Part shown: one piece after another, positions 1 through 12,522 of the stretch
How positions within the stretch are numbered: the stretch's first letter is position 1
Layout of the letters: each line of letters begins with the position of its first letter
Assembly (NCBI RefSeq): GCF_015832195.1
Contig: NC_052046.1
Coordinates: forward strand, 33,260,911 to 33,324,910
Length of the DNA stretch: 64,000 bases
Reading direction: 5' to 3'
Source: Motacilla alba alba
Taxonomy: Eukaryota > Chordata > Aves > Passeriformes > Motacillidae
Made by a program: the position numbers and the translations under genes
The notes under the pieces: model-generated
The model's database searches: none
What the model was told of the DNA's origin: nothing
The model's input: only the letters and a program-made list of their open reading frames with translations

Positions 1-360
1 AAATAACCCGAAAGCCTCTCTGAAGGCGAGGCGGACATCCTAACCCACTCCGGGGCGCCTAGGCGCTCTAGAACAACCTCTTCCCCAGTGGAGCTGGCGC
101 GGGGTGTGCCTGACCCCCGACCGGGAGTCACGGACCCCGCGGCAGCTCCTGCGCTGCTGCGGGAACAGCGCCCGTGCCGCCGGGCACCCCGCGCCGCGGC
201 GGGAATGGCGAGGGAGTGAGAGGGGGCTAAAGCCCTGAGAGAGGGGGGCTCGGACATCCGGAACCCGATGGCAGCCGTTGGTCAGCGGGCCGGGCTTGGT
301 CCCGCTCTCTGCAAAGGGTACTTAGAATAAATAACTAAATAAATAGAGGGCACCCGACGG
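1..360. promoter_or_regulatory. CpG-rich edge, probably the 3' shore of the PRDM6 CpG island
   Basis: About 35 CpG dinucleotides can be counted by hand in this stretch, against very few in the following kilobases, so it has the composition of an unmethylated CpG island. PRDM6 has a GC-rich N-terminal coding exon in mammals, and that exon must lie upstream because the first visible exon begins inside a codon. I looked in all frames for the end of the N-terminal exon (residues just before the zinc-knuckle cysteine) and found none. I therefore read this as the start of the intron downstream of that exon. It could also be an independent CpG island. Confidence 0.55.
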
Positions 361-2754
361 GAAAGCGCATCTGTGTTTTGTACCCCCAAAAGTCTGCCTG
401 CAGTGAGACAGTCTGAAAGAAACTGCCAATAATTTGGTGAAAGGAGGTGGATGCCAGCTCATCGATGAGCAAACTGTAGTACGAGGGAGGCTGAGCTTCG
501 GTGGAAAGATCCAGCCCTCAGGGAACGAAGGGAAGCAGTCTCTACCAGCCCTCCCTCCTGCTTAGCTGGGTACTCGGGCCCAGACAGGGATGCAGGGCCA
601 GCCGTAGTGATTTATACTTGCAAGTGAGTAATACCATGTGAAGTGATGGCCACTTACACTGGATACCTGCATGCTTGTGGTGAATTATGAAGCAAAGGGT
701 CAGAGGCCGCCCTTCTTTAATACCAGCAAACTGCAGGTATCCAGCCTAACTGCACCTTTGAAGCATATTATTGCTGAGGAAAAAATGTTTTCTTTCATTT
801 ATTGTTACAGCTGGTTTGCTGGTAAAAACACTGTGTTAAACCCTAGTTTCACTGACGAAAGGTTTTTCCTTTCAGATTTGCTTTAAAGTGTGCAGTAGTA
901 GTGTTATTTGGTGCATGTTTAAAATTACATTTTGGGGGCAGTGATATGTCCTTTTGCCTAGGTTAAGTACTTTTAAGTGTACTCACATGGAGTTATAGTA
1001 TTGGCATTACACAGCTTCCATTTTTCTGGAGGCACATAAACAGTAACATATTGCAGTCCTTCCATAAGAACCATGCCAAACAGCCCCACTAGGAAATCCT
1101 TTAATTTTCTTTTTCTTGCATCTTCCTTTCCTTAATCCTCCTTATCTATAGAATATGAAGGTATAAAGAAGGAAACTGATCTCCTTCCAAAATATTTGGC
1201 TGTATCCGGGCGTGCAATGGAGTATTCACACTGACTTTACCTTCTGCATCTCTAGATTTTATCAGGACATACTCTACTCTGGCTGCAATCCTCCTTTATT
1301 TTTACATTTTCAGCAAGTCCTCCAATTTTCATACATTTCTTGCTTCTTCTTGATTTGGGGCTTGACTGATGCCATTGCAGAAAGTGGAAGTATCCATTTC
1401 AACTGTCCTCAGGGAAGCCCCGTGCTCACACTCAGCTGCTCTCTGAGGCCAAAACTGGAGGAAGGGCACAGGACAGCTCTCCTTGTCACCCTATCTGACC
1501 ATCCTCTGTGAAGTTCACACTTGCAGAAGCATCCCTTTCATGTGAACTCCCCACTCCAGTGGGGGTGATAATGGCCAGTTTGGAGACTCCAGTGATGTCA
1601 GTGGACCACAACACCCTCCCTCGCAAACCCCGGCTTCTTTTCCACCTCTTATTAAGCATGTTGGTGCAGTGTGTCACATTGTGCTCTGCAGCATACACAA
1701 AGATGATGCTGTTCATCCTGCTGTGAGGCAGGATAGTGTGCAAGTCTTGGAGTTCTTGATTTTTTTTCCCCCAATACGATATGAAGGAAATCCTTCCCTT
1801 GTCCTCTAAGGCAAAGGAATACACTGCCTACTGTGATGGTCTTTAAATAGATGCTCTCACGTATTACACAAACGTTAGTTACAGAAGAAGAAAATATGCA
1901 CAGTAGCTTTGTACTCCAGGCATGGTAAAATATAACTAGGATGGCTTCCATTCTTTATAATATTTATGACAATTTTTAAAGATTTTATTTGTGCAATTAC
2001 ATAGCAACTAAAGCTAAATGTATGAAGCGTGAAACTAAGAAGAATTCCAGTACTGCTTAGTATTAAAGACAGATTCCTCCCTTCTCATCAACAAGACATT
2101 AGCCAAAACAGTTTCAAAAGATGTTCCATTTTTTCAAATTTTTAGCTTTGGCAGGACAAAGGGGAAAGGAACACAGCAGGGGATCAGATACTGTGACTGC
2201 CAAGCATTAAGACATTACCACTGTTTTTGGACACTGGAAAATAAATATCACCATGTGTGACTTTCTGTAAGGGTAAATGACAGTGACACAGGGTTTGTTT
2301 ATACGCCTTGAAAATTTCTTAGTTTCTTTTTCTTGGAAACGTAGAAATAAAATGTTTAACCTGTATTCATGCACACATATTGTCAGAATAAAATTAAGAA
2401 ACTATTGTTCTAGGCAGGTACTGAAATTTTTGTGCATGAAAAGTTATATATATCTGGTGGCCGGATGCAGGAGCTTGACACTGAGTTTGTCTGACTGGAG
2501 TAAAGAAGATACTTTAGCAGGTTTAATGTAAATTTCTCCAGAGATACAGTTCCTCTAAGAAAGCCATTGTAATCAGCTAGTTATGAGGAGGGTGGCTCAT
2601 CTAGAAAATATTAAAGCAGTGCAAATAATTAGAATTCAAGGGCCTACCCTGGGCGCTAACTGACATCATGGTTAGCCATCATTTCTTTAACCTCTCAGTT
2701 TTCCTGTAAGATGTTTTCTTTCTAACTTGCATGGGTAGATTGAAATCCATTGAT

Positions 2755-2850
2755 TTCATGGAATCATAGAACAATTTGTGTTGGAAAAGATCTGTGAAGT
2801 CATCAAGTCCAACTATAGATCATAGAGTCCAGCCACAAGCTGTTTAGAGT
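2755..2850 (-). mobile_element. Degraded CR1 LINE 3' tail
   Basis: The + strand reads like the reverse complement of a CR1 3' end: a GGAATCATAGAA-type start (the complement of the CR1 terminal ATTCTATGATTCT repeats), then the typical stretch about a confirmed alert to 'tccaac'. Only about 100 bp is recognisable and it is diverged. CR1 elements are commonly 5'-truncated in bird genomes, so a short tail is expected. Confidence 0.65.
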
Positions 2851-3329
2851 GTATCACATAACAAACTATTTCGGATTGTGGGTTTGTTTTTTCATTGTTT
2901 CGGTTTTTTTCTTCCCTTTTCCTATTTGAGATCCTTTCCTATGTGACCTCCAGTGCCAAACTGCAGTGCTGCCCCTAACATCTTTGGATATGCCAAAACC
3001 ACAGGGTTTCTTGATGGCTGGTTTTGAAGAGGAAAGGGAAGAAAAGATGCTGTGATGATACCTCACTTTCCAAACTAGCTGTGGAAATAATAACAAAAAA
3101 CCGCCCCAACCACCTGGCCACCCCATTGTCTCCCTCTTCAGCATATACTTGATGCCTTTTATTCATCATGCTTCAGAATGATTGTAGAAATATCTGCTGA
3201 GTTCTTTTAGGACTCGCCAGAAATATCTTCCGTGGGGTCCTGCAAATCCCATCTTCCATCTGCCATCCACCTCTAACTGACGTGGCTGAGAGAGCAAAAT
3301 CCCTCTGCAGCGGTAGTTTAGCCCAACAG

Positions 3330-3560
3330 AAGTCGTTTTGCTGCAGGGATTATGTCCTTAAGGCAAGGAGAAATTGCACCCTCCAGCCAAAGTCACGCTT
3401 TTGCCGACGTAAGCGCGGTCCCCACTAGGTGGCTTTGTCCTGCCGCGCCGTCCGGCGCTCCTCGGCCTCCTGCCTCCCGCCCGGACCTGTTACAGGGATG
3501 GATGGCTTGCGGCCAGTTTCACCTGCAGCCCTTCTGCAGGGGCACCCGTCAGAGTAATGC
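3330..3560. promoter_or_regulatory. Small CpG-rich patch with a CTCF core motif
   Basis: About 17 CpGs fall within roughly 230 bp in otherwise CpG-poor intron sequence. Inside it, at 3422-3433 on the + strand, CCACTAGGTGGC matches the CTCF core consensus CCASYAGRKGGC at all twelve positions. An overlapping open frame (3352-3603) is arginine- and proline-rich only because of the base composition and matches no PRDM6 segment. The patch may be an insulator, enhancer or minor promoter. Its function is inferred from motif and composition alone. Confidence 0.45.
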
Positions 3561-5205
3561 ACAACCCAAGGTTTGTCTCCTTGCTTTCTGCTGGAATCTG
3601 TAACCGATTCTGTGGGTAGGGAACTTGGACAGACGAGCACCAGGTGGAGACAGGCGTTTTCTGCAAGACCCCAAGGTATAATGATCTTAAGGGAAACTAG
3701 CTTCCACGTATAACTTAGTAATAATTTCTTGTTGCTGAATGCACCACTTTTTTAATAGTAAAACTTAAAAGAGGATTACAGGAAAGAATGTTTATGTAGC
3801 GCGTCTAAAACTGGAGAATACACATAGAAGGCATAATTTAAAAATGCATCTTTTATTGTCCTTTAGCAGGTTTGCTGAAATGAGAGGAGTGTTTTCCTTT
3901 GAAGGATCTGTAGGAAAGAGCCTACTTAATACACAGTACATCCAGTTTGGAAAGAAGAACATCTGAGTCAGGGCCCCTGAGAATTGAAGCTGTGGTTGCA
4001 GGCAGTCTAGCAAGTCTAAATCTGTGGCATAGACCAAGAAACTCCTGCCTCTGTAGTGAATGGTGTGCTCTGTTTTTATAAGGAGTGGTATATAAAATTA
4101 TTAGGGGAAAGATGTAGGACTTGCTACAAGAGTACTACGCCATAATTATTGGTTTTTCTTTGTATTTCTGGAATAAATTTATATGAAAACATTTATCGTG
4201 CTATGAAAATGAAATGTGAAGAAGACAGCAATTTATTTCAAGAGATTCATTGTTATGTTAACTCGGCATATCTCCAGAGAAATTAATTTCTTGAACACGA
4301 AACATTTTCCTGGAAGATGTACATTTGTGGCATGTGGACTAGTGTGCAGTGGAAAAATTTAACCGAAATTTTCTTTCCTCAGAAAAGTCATGGTAAGATC
4401 TTCCCAAAATAGAGACGTGTCAATTACTATTAACAACAGTTAGGGAAATTAACAGTTTTACAAACTGATCTTTTTCACAGGAATTGCTCATGAACTCAGA
4501 TATGCTGTTTTGGTCTTTTCCTAGCTTCATTTACATGGTACAGGCAAAGAACATGAATTCTCATTCAATAAATAAAATTTCAAGTGTGTGCCCAGAAATA
4601 TTTGCTGCATAATTTCAGTTTTAAGATTAGTAAAGTAAATGTGCATGCAGGCTCCAATCTGTCATTCATGAGGTTCTGGTTTGTTTATTTTATTTTCCAA
4701 ACAGACAGGCATGCACACACACATGTTAATGTAAAAACCAGAATGAATGTTCTTTTAAAATAAGGATTAAATTAAGTCTTGTTCTAATTAAGCCCTTGGG
4801 CTGAGCTGTGGTAAGGCAGTTGAGAGGGACTTGTAACACGCTATGACTGTGTTTTAAAATGTCTCACTGAAACATGCTGGGATGGTTTAACTGGACTATT
4901 TCTATTAGTCAAAAAATTCATCTTTAAAAACATTGTTAAAGTAAATGAATCTTGGCAGGTTTGCGAATACACAAGGCTTGCAAATTGTCTGCAGGATTTC
5001 TGCTCAGCCTTTGGAATTTCTTATTTAAGGCTTTGGTGAGATCTGGGAAAGAGCCTAAGCAAGGCTTAAAAGGGCACGGTGTGCATGAGTACTGGCTGTA
5101 CTGCCACGAAATGGCAGCTCAACACTGCATGACACGGCCCATGGCAGTGGTGATGGTGGTGGCCAGCAGCACCGCACTGACAGCTTTTCCTTCTTTGTCC
5201 CTCAG

Positions 5206-5513
5206 GATGTGACATGTGTGCTGATAACCGCAATGGTGAGTGCCCTATGCACGGGCCCCTGCACTCCCTGCGCCGGCTGGTGGGCACCAGCAGCGCGGCC
5301 GTGGCAGCCCCTCCGCCCGAGATCCCGGAGTGGCTCCGGGACCTGCCCCGGGAAGTGTGTCTGTGCACCAGCACGGTGCCTGGCCTGGCTTACGGCATTT
5401 GTGCAGCACAACGGATCCAGCAGGGCACCTGGATTGGGCCCTTCCAGGGAATCTTGCTCTTGCCAGAGAAGGTTCAAGCAGGTGCCATCAGGAACACTCA
5501 GCATCTCTGGGAA
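5206..5513 (+). CDS. PRDM6: PRDM6 internal exon: zinc knuckle and start of the PR domain
   Basis: The exon encodes 102 full residues plus the last two bases of a split codon. It probably corresponds to exon 3 of the human gene. It begins after a pyrimidine-rich CAG acceptor and ends at GAA followed by the donor GTAAGT, phase 0. The first residues form C-x2-C-x7-C-x2-H (Cys codons at 5208, 5217 and 5241, His codon at 5250). This resembles the pre-PR zinc knuckle of PRDM9. A short alanine/proline-rich linker follows, then [14 protein letters not shown] (about 5325-5366), where the PR domain begins, and [16 protein letters not shown] recognised the gene from close agreement with mammalian PRDM6. 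PRDM6 is a nuclear repressor of smooth-muscle genes, reported to recruit histone-modifying partners such as HDACs, G9a and HP1. The high GC content matches its coding status. The ATG at 5214 is internal, not a start codon. Confidence 0.95.
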
Positions 5514-8500
5514 GTAAGTTATCATCTTTCCTTCCTTGTCAAATTTGATCTTTTTGAAGTAAACATGGAATATGACTGTATGCAGCACTAGCACCAGAAC
5601 TAGCCATGAAGATAAGCAAACAAACTCACAATTCAAATAAACAAAGTAAGCAGGTTTGAAAATGTAGCCAAGTGCAAGAAAAAGCCTTGCTGTGATAAAG
5701 GTAGTCAGAAAACCAGTGAACAGCACAGAGCTCCAATTGGTCTGCATAAGAAGAGCTGACTGTTGCAGGTGCTGTAATGTGTAGTAGAGAGTCTTGATCA
5801 GAGAAGTCTGAAGCTTTTACAACGCCCAGTGCTTTCTATATTTTTGACCTGAGTTAGGAGAGCTGATGAAGCTCTCAGGTCACAGCACTAGCTGTATCAT
5901 GTTAGAGCAGTGCATGTGGGTTGAGATGGAGTGCTGCACCACTGCTGTGGCCCCCAGCGAGTCCAAGAAAAGCTGCTGAAATAAGCCCAGGACCCCATTC
6001 TACAGCCTGACCCTTTGCAGAGTGACAGAGTTAGTGCTTGTTCAGTTTAGTTCAGCTCTGGTCCTGTACCTACTGTGCATTCCCCTAAGGAGGTTTCTAG
6101 TACTTTTGTGTGAAAGTCACTTTCAGACATCTCATAGCTGTTCGTTTTTCTTTTTTAAATATTTGTCACTGTTTTAGAGACGGTAACAGTAATAACTGTT
6201 ACGAAAAACCCATAATCCGTGTGTGTGAGAAAGAGCTTACTCTTTTCCTAGTCTTTTGCCATTGATTTCTTCTTTGATTTGTACTGGAAGGTACAATTTT
6301 TTAGTTCTGCTTAGTCCTCTGTAGCTGCAATCTCTGCATGCCTCAAAACTAACTGCAACAGTCAGTAGAAACAGGCCCATAGATCTGTGGTACTTGATCA
6401 TCTACATCAAACCCAAATCTTCAGAATATAAGGAATCCATGAAGATGCAGAGTGTTTTTGCTGTCTTCAGTGCGTGTACAGTGAAAGTGAATAGATCTTT
6501 GAAAGATATTTGGGGGTGTGGAAGAGTTGGAGCTCCTATGCTTTTCCTATGTGTAAATAAATAATATACAACACACCAGGGTCTTTGTCTCAAGATATTT
6601 ACCCAAAAATGTCATTGCGGCAAGAATGTGGCAAGATTTTCACATGAAGAAGATCGGTCTCAGGACACACCTGAATGTGATCAGTAGAACTGCATGAGAA
6701 TTGCAATGACTGGGAATTTTACTGCTGCCTCCAGTGGAGATAGAATTGCTCTTGTACAGCAGATATTGATAATTTGGATTTTAACCTGTTCCTACTAAAG
6801 CCCAGTGATTATAATTACAGTATTTTGGGATATGTTATCAATCAAATATTTTTTATGGAACACTTAATAATGATGTTGGAGGCTCTAATTGATAAGAAGG
6901 GTGTTGTGGTTTAGACTATTCCAATTAACAGAATATATAATAATAAAATTAGATTGCCAGATCCAGATATTATAATAAATACTGAAATTTAGATAAATTG
7001 AGTCAGATAATTTTCCATAAATATTTACAACATGTGTTTAATTGTTAAAAACACATGAATTAGTTTTATGCAAGTAAAGTTGCAAATATTGACAATATCT
7101 TTTTAAATAAGCAAGAATTTTTATCATATTTCCGGTTAACTTAAAAACTGATTTGAAGCAATGAAAGAAGCTAGGACTTTTAAAAAAAATTAAAAGCAAA
7201 ACCCAAAAAGATACTAAGGAAAAAAATAACAACCAGTACCATTGTATGTACCAGATTCAGGCCATAAGTTCTTGTCGGCTGAGTTTTTGTGTGGGATTAC
7301 TCTTGTGCTCTTAACACACAACGCAGATTTTCTGTTGGCTAACAAAATGAATGCATGTATTTTAATGAAATTATCTTAAAAATAAGAATTCAATTTTATT
7401 TAATAATAACATATTGCTGGGCAGCTCATGGTCTTGAATTATTTCTGTTAATGACAAAAACTGTTATCAAAGAAACACATATCCTAAGCTCTAGCTAAAA
7501 TTTTGCTGTTTCTCATATTTTTTGTCTTTCAATTTGGCATACTTTATCTGTCAGAAGACCATTGTTTAATAAAGAAAAATAGATGAAAAGAAAGTAATCA
7601 GAAAGTGTAATTTTACAGAAGCTGATCTATGAAAATACATAAAAGCAAATCACAGTATATATCTAAATAGCCTGTATTCATTTAGTCTACATGGTGTAGG
7701 AGTGTGGATTAAATCACTGCGAATGATAAATAAATGTTTCATCATAGTCCCTTTATAAAGTTGTGACTTTAGTCCATTCTCTTTCACATATTACAATATT
7801 TCCCACACAGCTGCAAATGCAAGTCTGTCTACAGATCAGCTGTTCAGCATTAGGTCTTGACAGACCTTATGGAGAGAATGTCACATTTTTAATATCAAAA
7901 ATTGCATTTTATTATTTTACCCTCAGCACTGTAAAGTTGATAGATATTTGTTTTAGTTTACAGTTCTTTGTGTACACCAGGCAAACAGAAGGGCTGTTGT
8001 GAACACTTTTAAGTATGGTTACTGTTTTGCTTGCTTTTTTCTTTACACTCTTTGTTGTGGGAAACATCAGAAGCACTGCATTTGATGTATAGTTCAATGC
8101 TATGGAAATATGCTTCAGCCTGTCTGCACAAGTGTTCCCACCACGCACTCAGTGTTTGCTTTGTATGTGATCCACACAGCATAATGTACAACTCAGAGTG
8201 AGTTACATACCATTCCATTACCTCACAACAGGCCTTGACACCTATGGGTGTTCATGGGAAATTATAGAGTTCTCTCACAATCGGCCAAGATAATTTTTTA
8301 TAACTTACAGAAAGATCAGTCTTTCAGAAAGCCAAAAATATTAGTCATTTCAGTTGTACTGCTTTTTTTCCCCTTTGGCCCACTTCTATAACCAGAGTTT
8401 GCTTGTATTTTATAAAAATACAACAAACTCTGATTTGTTTAAAACAAAAACAGGACTGGGTGTATTAAATAAACACTCTCTTTGGTAATTCAGGCATTTA

Positions 8501-9226
8501 TTCCAGCAGTGCTTCATAATGTTTCTGATCCCTTTTTTTTTTCTATTTTGAAGTAGTGAGAATAATCCTTTTGTTATTGCAAAGAAACAGAGACTTTCTT
8601 AGCAATTAGGTCTTACTGATGAGAATGAGATAATTTTCCGCTAATGTGTTTTCTAATAAAGAAATGGAAAGGCACACTTGATTCCAACATATATGAAAAC
8701 ATTATCTCAATTATTAATGTGTCCTTACTCCCTGGAGATAAATTAATCTAGTTGCACATGGTTTCCCCTTTCTGTTTAACATCAAAATTTAATAAGAGTA
8801 GACTTAAGGAATGTATACGATACACACTTAAATTCTATTAGAATAAAACACTGAGGTTTAAATGTGCATACATTTTTGTAGTCAAAATTTTTCATGCTCC
8901 CAACTTTAAACTGTGAATTCTGGAAACAGCTAATTTGTAAACAGTCTTTTCCCCTGCAAATGCAGATTAGATGAAAAAACTTTTACTGACGGACATATCA
9001 AAGGATACAGTCTTATTGTTTCCTGTTCTTCATGTGCGTGATAAAGAGTTTGCTGTATTTTTTTTTCTTAAATGAGTGGTCAAATAGCAATTTTTTTTTC
9101 TTGCAACAGCCTAAAAATTTCAAATATATGATTTTACTTCGTTTTGACTTTACTTAGTTGAAATTTAGCATTTTTAGAAGTAATTCTTTATTATATGCAA
9201 CTTCTTTTTACATGGATGAGCGAAAT

Positions 9227-9282
<56 letters not shown>

Positions 9283-9285
9283 ATC

Positions 9286-9316
<31 letters not shown>

Positions 9317-9318
9317 TT
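9227..9318. repeat. (TCTA)n tetranucleotide microsatellite
   Basis: About 22 copies of TCTA run over 92 bp. An inserted A near 9282 breaks the repeat, and TCTA changes to TTTA near 9295 and at the right end. The left part is the longest uninterrupted tract. Long GATA/TATC tracts are usually highly polymorphic in length. Confidence 0.97.
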
Positions 9319-11577
9319 AAATATGCATAGATATGTATCAGGGTGTTCATTAATAAATACAAAATGCTAAATCTGTGTAACTGATTTTCCCCCTAAAATA
9401 TTCCCTCTCTCCCCTTGCTTCCTTCCCCCTCTCTCTCCCTCCTCCTGCCACCAAATTAACTGGCACAAGAAAGTGTACATGTCATCTTAATAAAGTACCA
9501 AATGGGTACTAATTGGCCTTCTTGCGTCTCAACTGAAGTGAAAGAAAACATTGCCTTTCCCTTCTTCTGGACCAAGAAGAGGCTTTTTTGCTGGGATGCA
9601 CTCTGGCCAGAGCCCATGCAGCAATACTGGGCATTTTTGAACAAATTAATATGCACAGACAATCCTTGTACTCCAAATGAAGCACTCATTGCAGTTATGA
9701 TGATGGATTCTTATCCAGATTCTCAAGGCTGCAGTTTTGGACTAAATTTGCTGTTACAGAAAAGCACTGGGGGATAGAATTATGTGCATGCTGTCGTTCT
9801 ATTAAAGTAAAAATTATGTTTCTCAGCAATCCGTCATCTAGTATTCCAGACTGCCTGTCAGCTCTGTTTTAAATTTGTCATGTGCATGAAATTCAAGTAA
9901 TTTTGTCTTGAAAAACCTCCTTAGTTACTTTCCTATTGTATCTTGTTATTCAGAGTAACAGCTGGTGCCATTCTGTTATTTTTTTTGTTTGGTCATTTCT
10001 GAGGATTTTGTGTGATGTATGGTGCTTGCTTTTACTTTCCATTGAAAAAGACCAATAATTTTTATTTTTACATGGATTTAAAGTTCCCATGCTGTGGGAA
10101 AATATCACTAATGTTGTGGTCAGTAGCATGCTAAACTGTAAGCTCACTAAGAATACTCAATTTGTGTACCTCAGAAGAAAATTGCACTAAGCATCTACAA
10201 AGCAGCCCTCTATCATTGGTATTTCTGGATCACTTACTAACACATTTTTCCAGATAACTTCTAAAGGTTACAAACTCCTTTCTTAAAGTCCATAAAAAGT
10301 TAATGTGATCACAAGTGTGGAAGATACTTTATATTTAATAATTTTAGTGCTTAGAAAAGCTAAACAAAACCCTGATGATTCTTTTAAAAGACCTGTGATT
10401 TTTTACAAGACTTTCATATGAATTATTTTAATGTATCTCTGTGTTTTTAGTATGTTCTTTCTGTCTACAGAATGTATGTATTGTATGCCTAAGCACGTGC
10501 TACAAAATTAATCTAACTTGGCATGGGGACAGATTCTCTTCCTATTGAACAAAGTGAAGTTTGGAATACACTTTGGTGTTTGGAGTTGGACACAGCCCCA
10601 GAACATTAACAGTGTTACTGAAAACAGGAATTCTGAGGACTGCATGGAACATGCACGCGTCGGGACACACACTATTCCCAGAAAAAAAAATATTTTTGAA
10701 ATTGCCAGATCATGCAGGGACTATCTGTTTTTCCATGGCACATAATCTCACCTTGGAGATTTCATTATGTAATATGCAAAAATACTGGAGTGGAACACAA
10801 ATAAATATAAAAGCTCAATTCTGTCCTTATTTGACCACTATCTTTCTGTGTTGCTGACTAGGCACCAGTGTAATGAAAACATTTGACCTTTTAATTTAAA
10901 TAATTATAAAAGTGATTTCCACTGTTGGATGAGACTAGTTTGTAAGGCTTGAAATGGCAATTAATTTATGATACCATTAAAAGGTAATTATTTCTACTGA
11001 CTTTTGATTCAAAATTGGTAAATAAAGGCAGTAGTTTAATGACCTATACAAGTGTCCAAAATGTGTTGTGGGACTGATATCAATAATGTATTTATTATAG
11101 ATTTGACTAAGCAAAACCCTGCTATGTGCTTTTTCAGGTGGTAGTGATACTCAGTGTTCTGCAGAACTGCCTCAATCACTGCTCTACACACTTTAGTCTC
11201 CCAGATTCTGTGGCATCAAATGCGCATAGACTTTAAAGTGCAGACTTTTAAGTAATCCCTTAACATAAAAGCTGGAAAATTCAGCCCAGGCTATACCTTC
11301 CCTCCACGCACTTGGCACCTTTTCCAGATAAGTTACAGAATTCCATTATCCAAATTGTTACACATGTGTGACAGAGGTTGACCTTTAGTCATGTCAATCC
11401 TTTTTGCGTAGGCCTCGGGCTCCAGCCTAATGGCTCAAAGCCTGATTTACTCACTGTAATAAGGGCAGGAGGTCGAGCAATTGTCAGCTCGCCTGCTCAT
11501 ACTCGTCTGGGAGCCTGGTTGAAGGCTGTTAACACAAAGCTTTTCAAAGTGAATTTACAACCACCACCACTGACATA

Positions 11578-11656
11578 GGCCAATCAGTACACCATAAATG
11601 TCAGGTTAGTGAGATTGAGCAGTAAGTAAAGCACTGCCAGCCCACTATTGGCTGAA
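11578..11656. promoter_or_regulatory. Candidate element with two opposed CCAAT boxes
   Basis: GGCCAATCAG at 11578-11587 matches the NF-Y consensus well. ATTGGCTG at 11647-11654 is a second CCAAT box in the opposite orientation, about 65 bp away. They lie in a mixed-composition stretch (about 11.36-11.80 kb) that is less AT-monotonous than its surroundings and has no recognisable repeat. Only the motifs are seen; enhancer or promoter activity is a guess. Confidence 0.25.
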
Positions 11657-12512
11657 ATCAATTGCTTAAGGTTTAACTGAGAATAGCGATGCGTGTACAA
11701 CTAAGTCTGCAGAACCAGCTTCAGGGTGGAGAGTGAGTTGGAGGGCGGTTTAGGTAGAATGACCCACCAGCCACAGCCATGGCGTCCTGTCCTACATTTG
11801 TTCTCCTTCCATTTGAACAATGTCTGCCCTGATGGAATCCATGGTCAAAAAGTTGTTAGATCAGCCTTTTAGTTACAGAAATAAGATTATTCTGGTTTTT
11901 TACCTATGGAAAAAAAAAAAGGGTGGAGGGTAGAACAGTGGGCTGTCTTACCTGGACAAAGGATGCTAGGACTGGTTTAAGTGTCTCATTTCAGTAATTC
12001 TCAGCTGTTTTTACTCCTCAGCTCCCAGAAGGCTTTTTCATAAGGAAACTGTGGCTTTTTTTGCCATTGGCTTGTAACTGGAAACTATCACAGGTTTCAC
12101 TAATGAGTGATTATGTACCTGATGGTCTGAATATCCATGAGATGTAGTTACCCGCAAGACTGAATGTTTTTATCATTTTGTGTAGTGACAGCTTGGACAA
12201 CAATTCATTTGGCTTTGAAAGCATCAGCATTAAAACGTAGAAATCCATTAAAATGCTGTATGCCAGGATTTATAAATTAGGCAATTTCCTTGATTATTGC
12301 AATCATTTACAAAATTGATTGTCCCAGTGTGGTATAGGCAGATTTCAGCAATGATCATTGACAACAGGCACATCCTTTAATACCTATACTCATTGTTCTT
12401 TAAAAGAAAAGCCACTCTACTGCGAGGTTATTCTCCATCTCAAGGTCAATTATGCATTGAAAAAGTCTACTAATGTAGAAGATCACACATCTTTAAAGTA
12501 GAACCACATCAG

Positions 12513-12522
12513 CTATTTATAG
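12513..12522. promoter_or_regulatory. Perfect MEF2-type site
   Basis: CTATTTATAG matches the palindromic MEF2 consensus CTA(A/T)4TAG exactly. MEF2 factors act in muscle, including smooth muscle, where PRDM6 works, which is why I record it. In an AT-rich window of this size about one such match is expected by chance, so the evidence is weak. Confidence 0.2.

Larger units (their letters stand above)
361..5205 (+). other. PRDM6: PRDM6 intron (3' part) upstream of the first visible exon
   Basis: No exon is recognised here. The stretch is mostly AT-rich and holds a degraded CR1 tail near 2.8 kb and a compact CpG-rich patch near 3.4 kb, both listed separately. Open frames of 60 to 110 codons occur on both strands (for example around 1.5-1.9 kb) but show no domain and no supporting splice structure. 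The intron ends in a good pyrimidine tract and CAG acceptor at 5181-5205. Its 5' splice site is outside the window. Confidence 0.7.

Noticed and set aside
3352..3603. GC-rich open frame that might be an upstream PRDM6 exon
   Set aside because: The translation does not resemble the PRDM6 N-terminus, and it does not end in a donor with the phase needed by the exon at 5206.
5202..5747. 181-codon open frame on the - strand over the first exon
   Set aside because: It is the antisense shadow of the GC-rich PRDM6 exon plus adjoining intron; the + strand reading is the conserved one.
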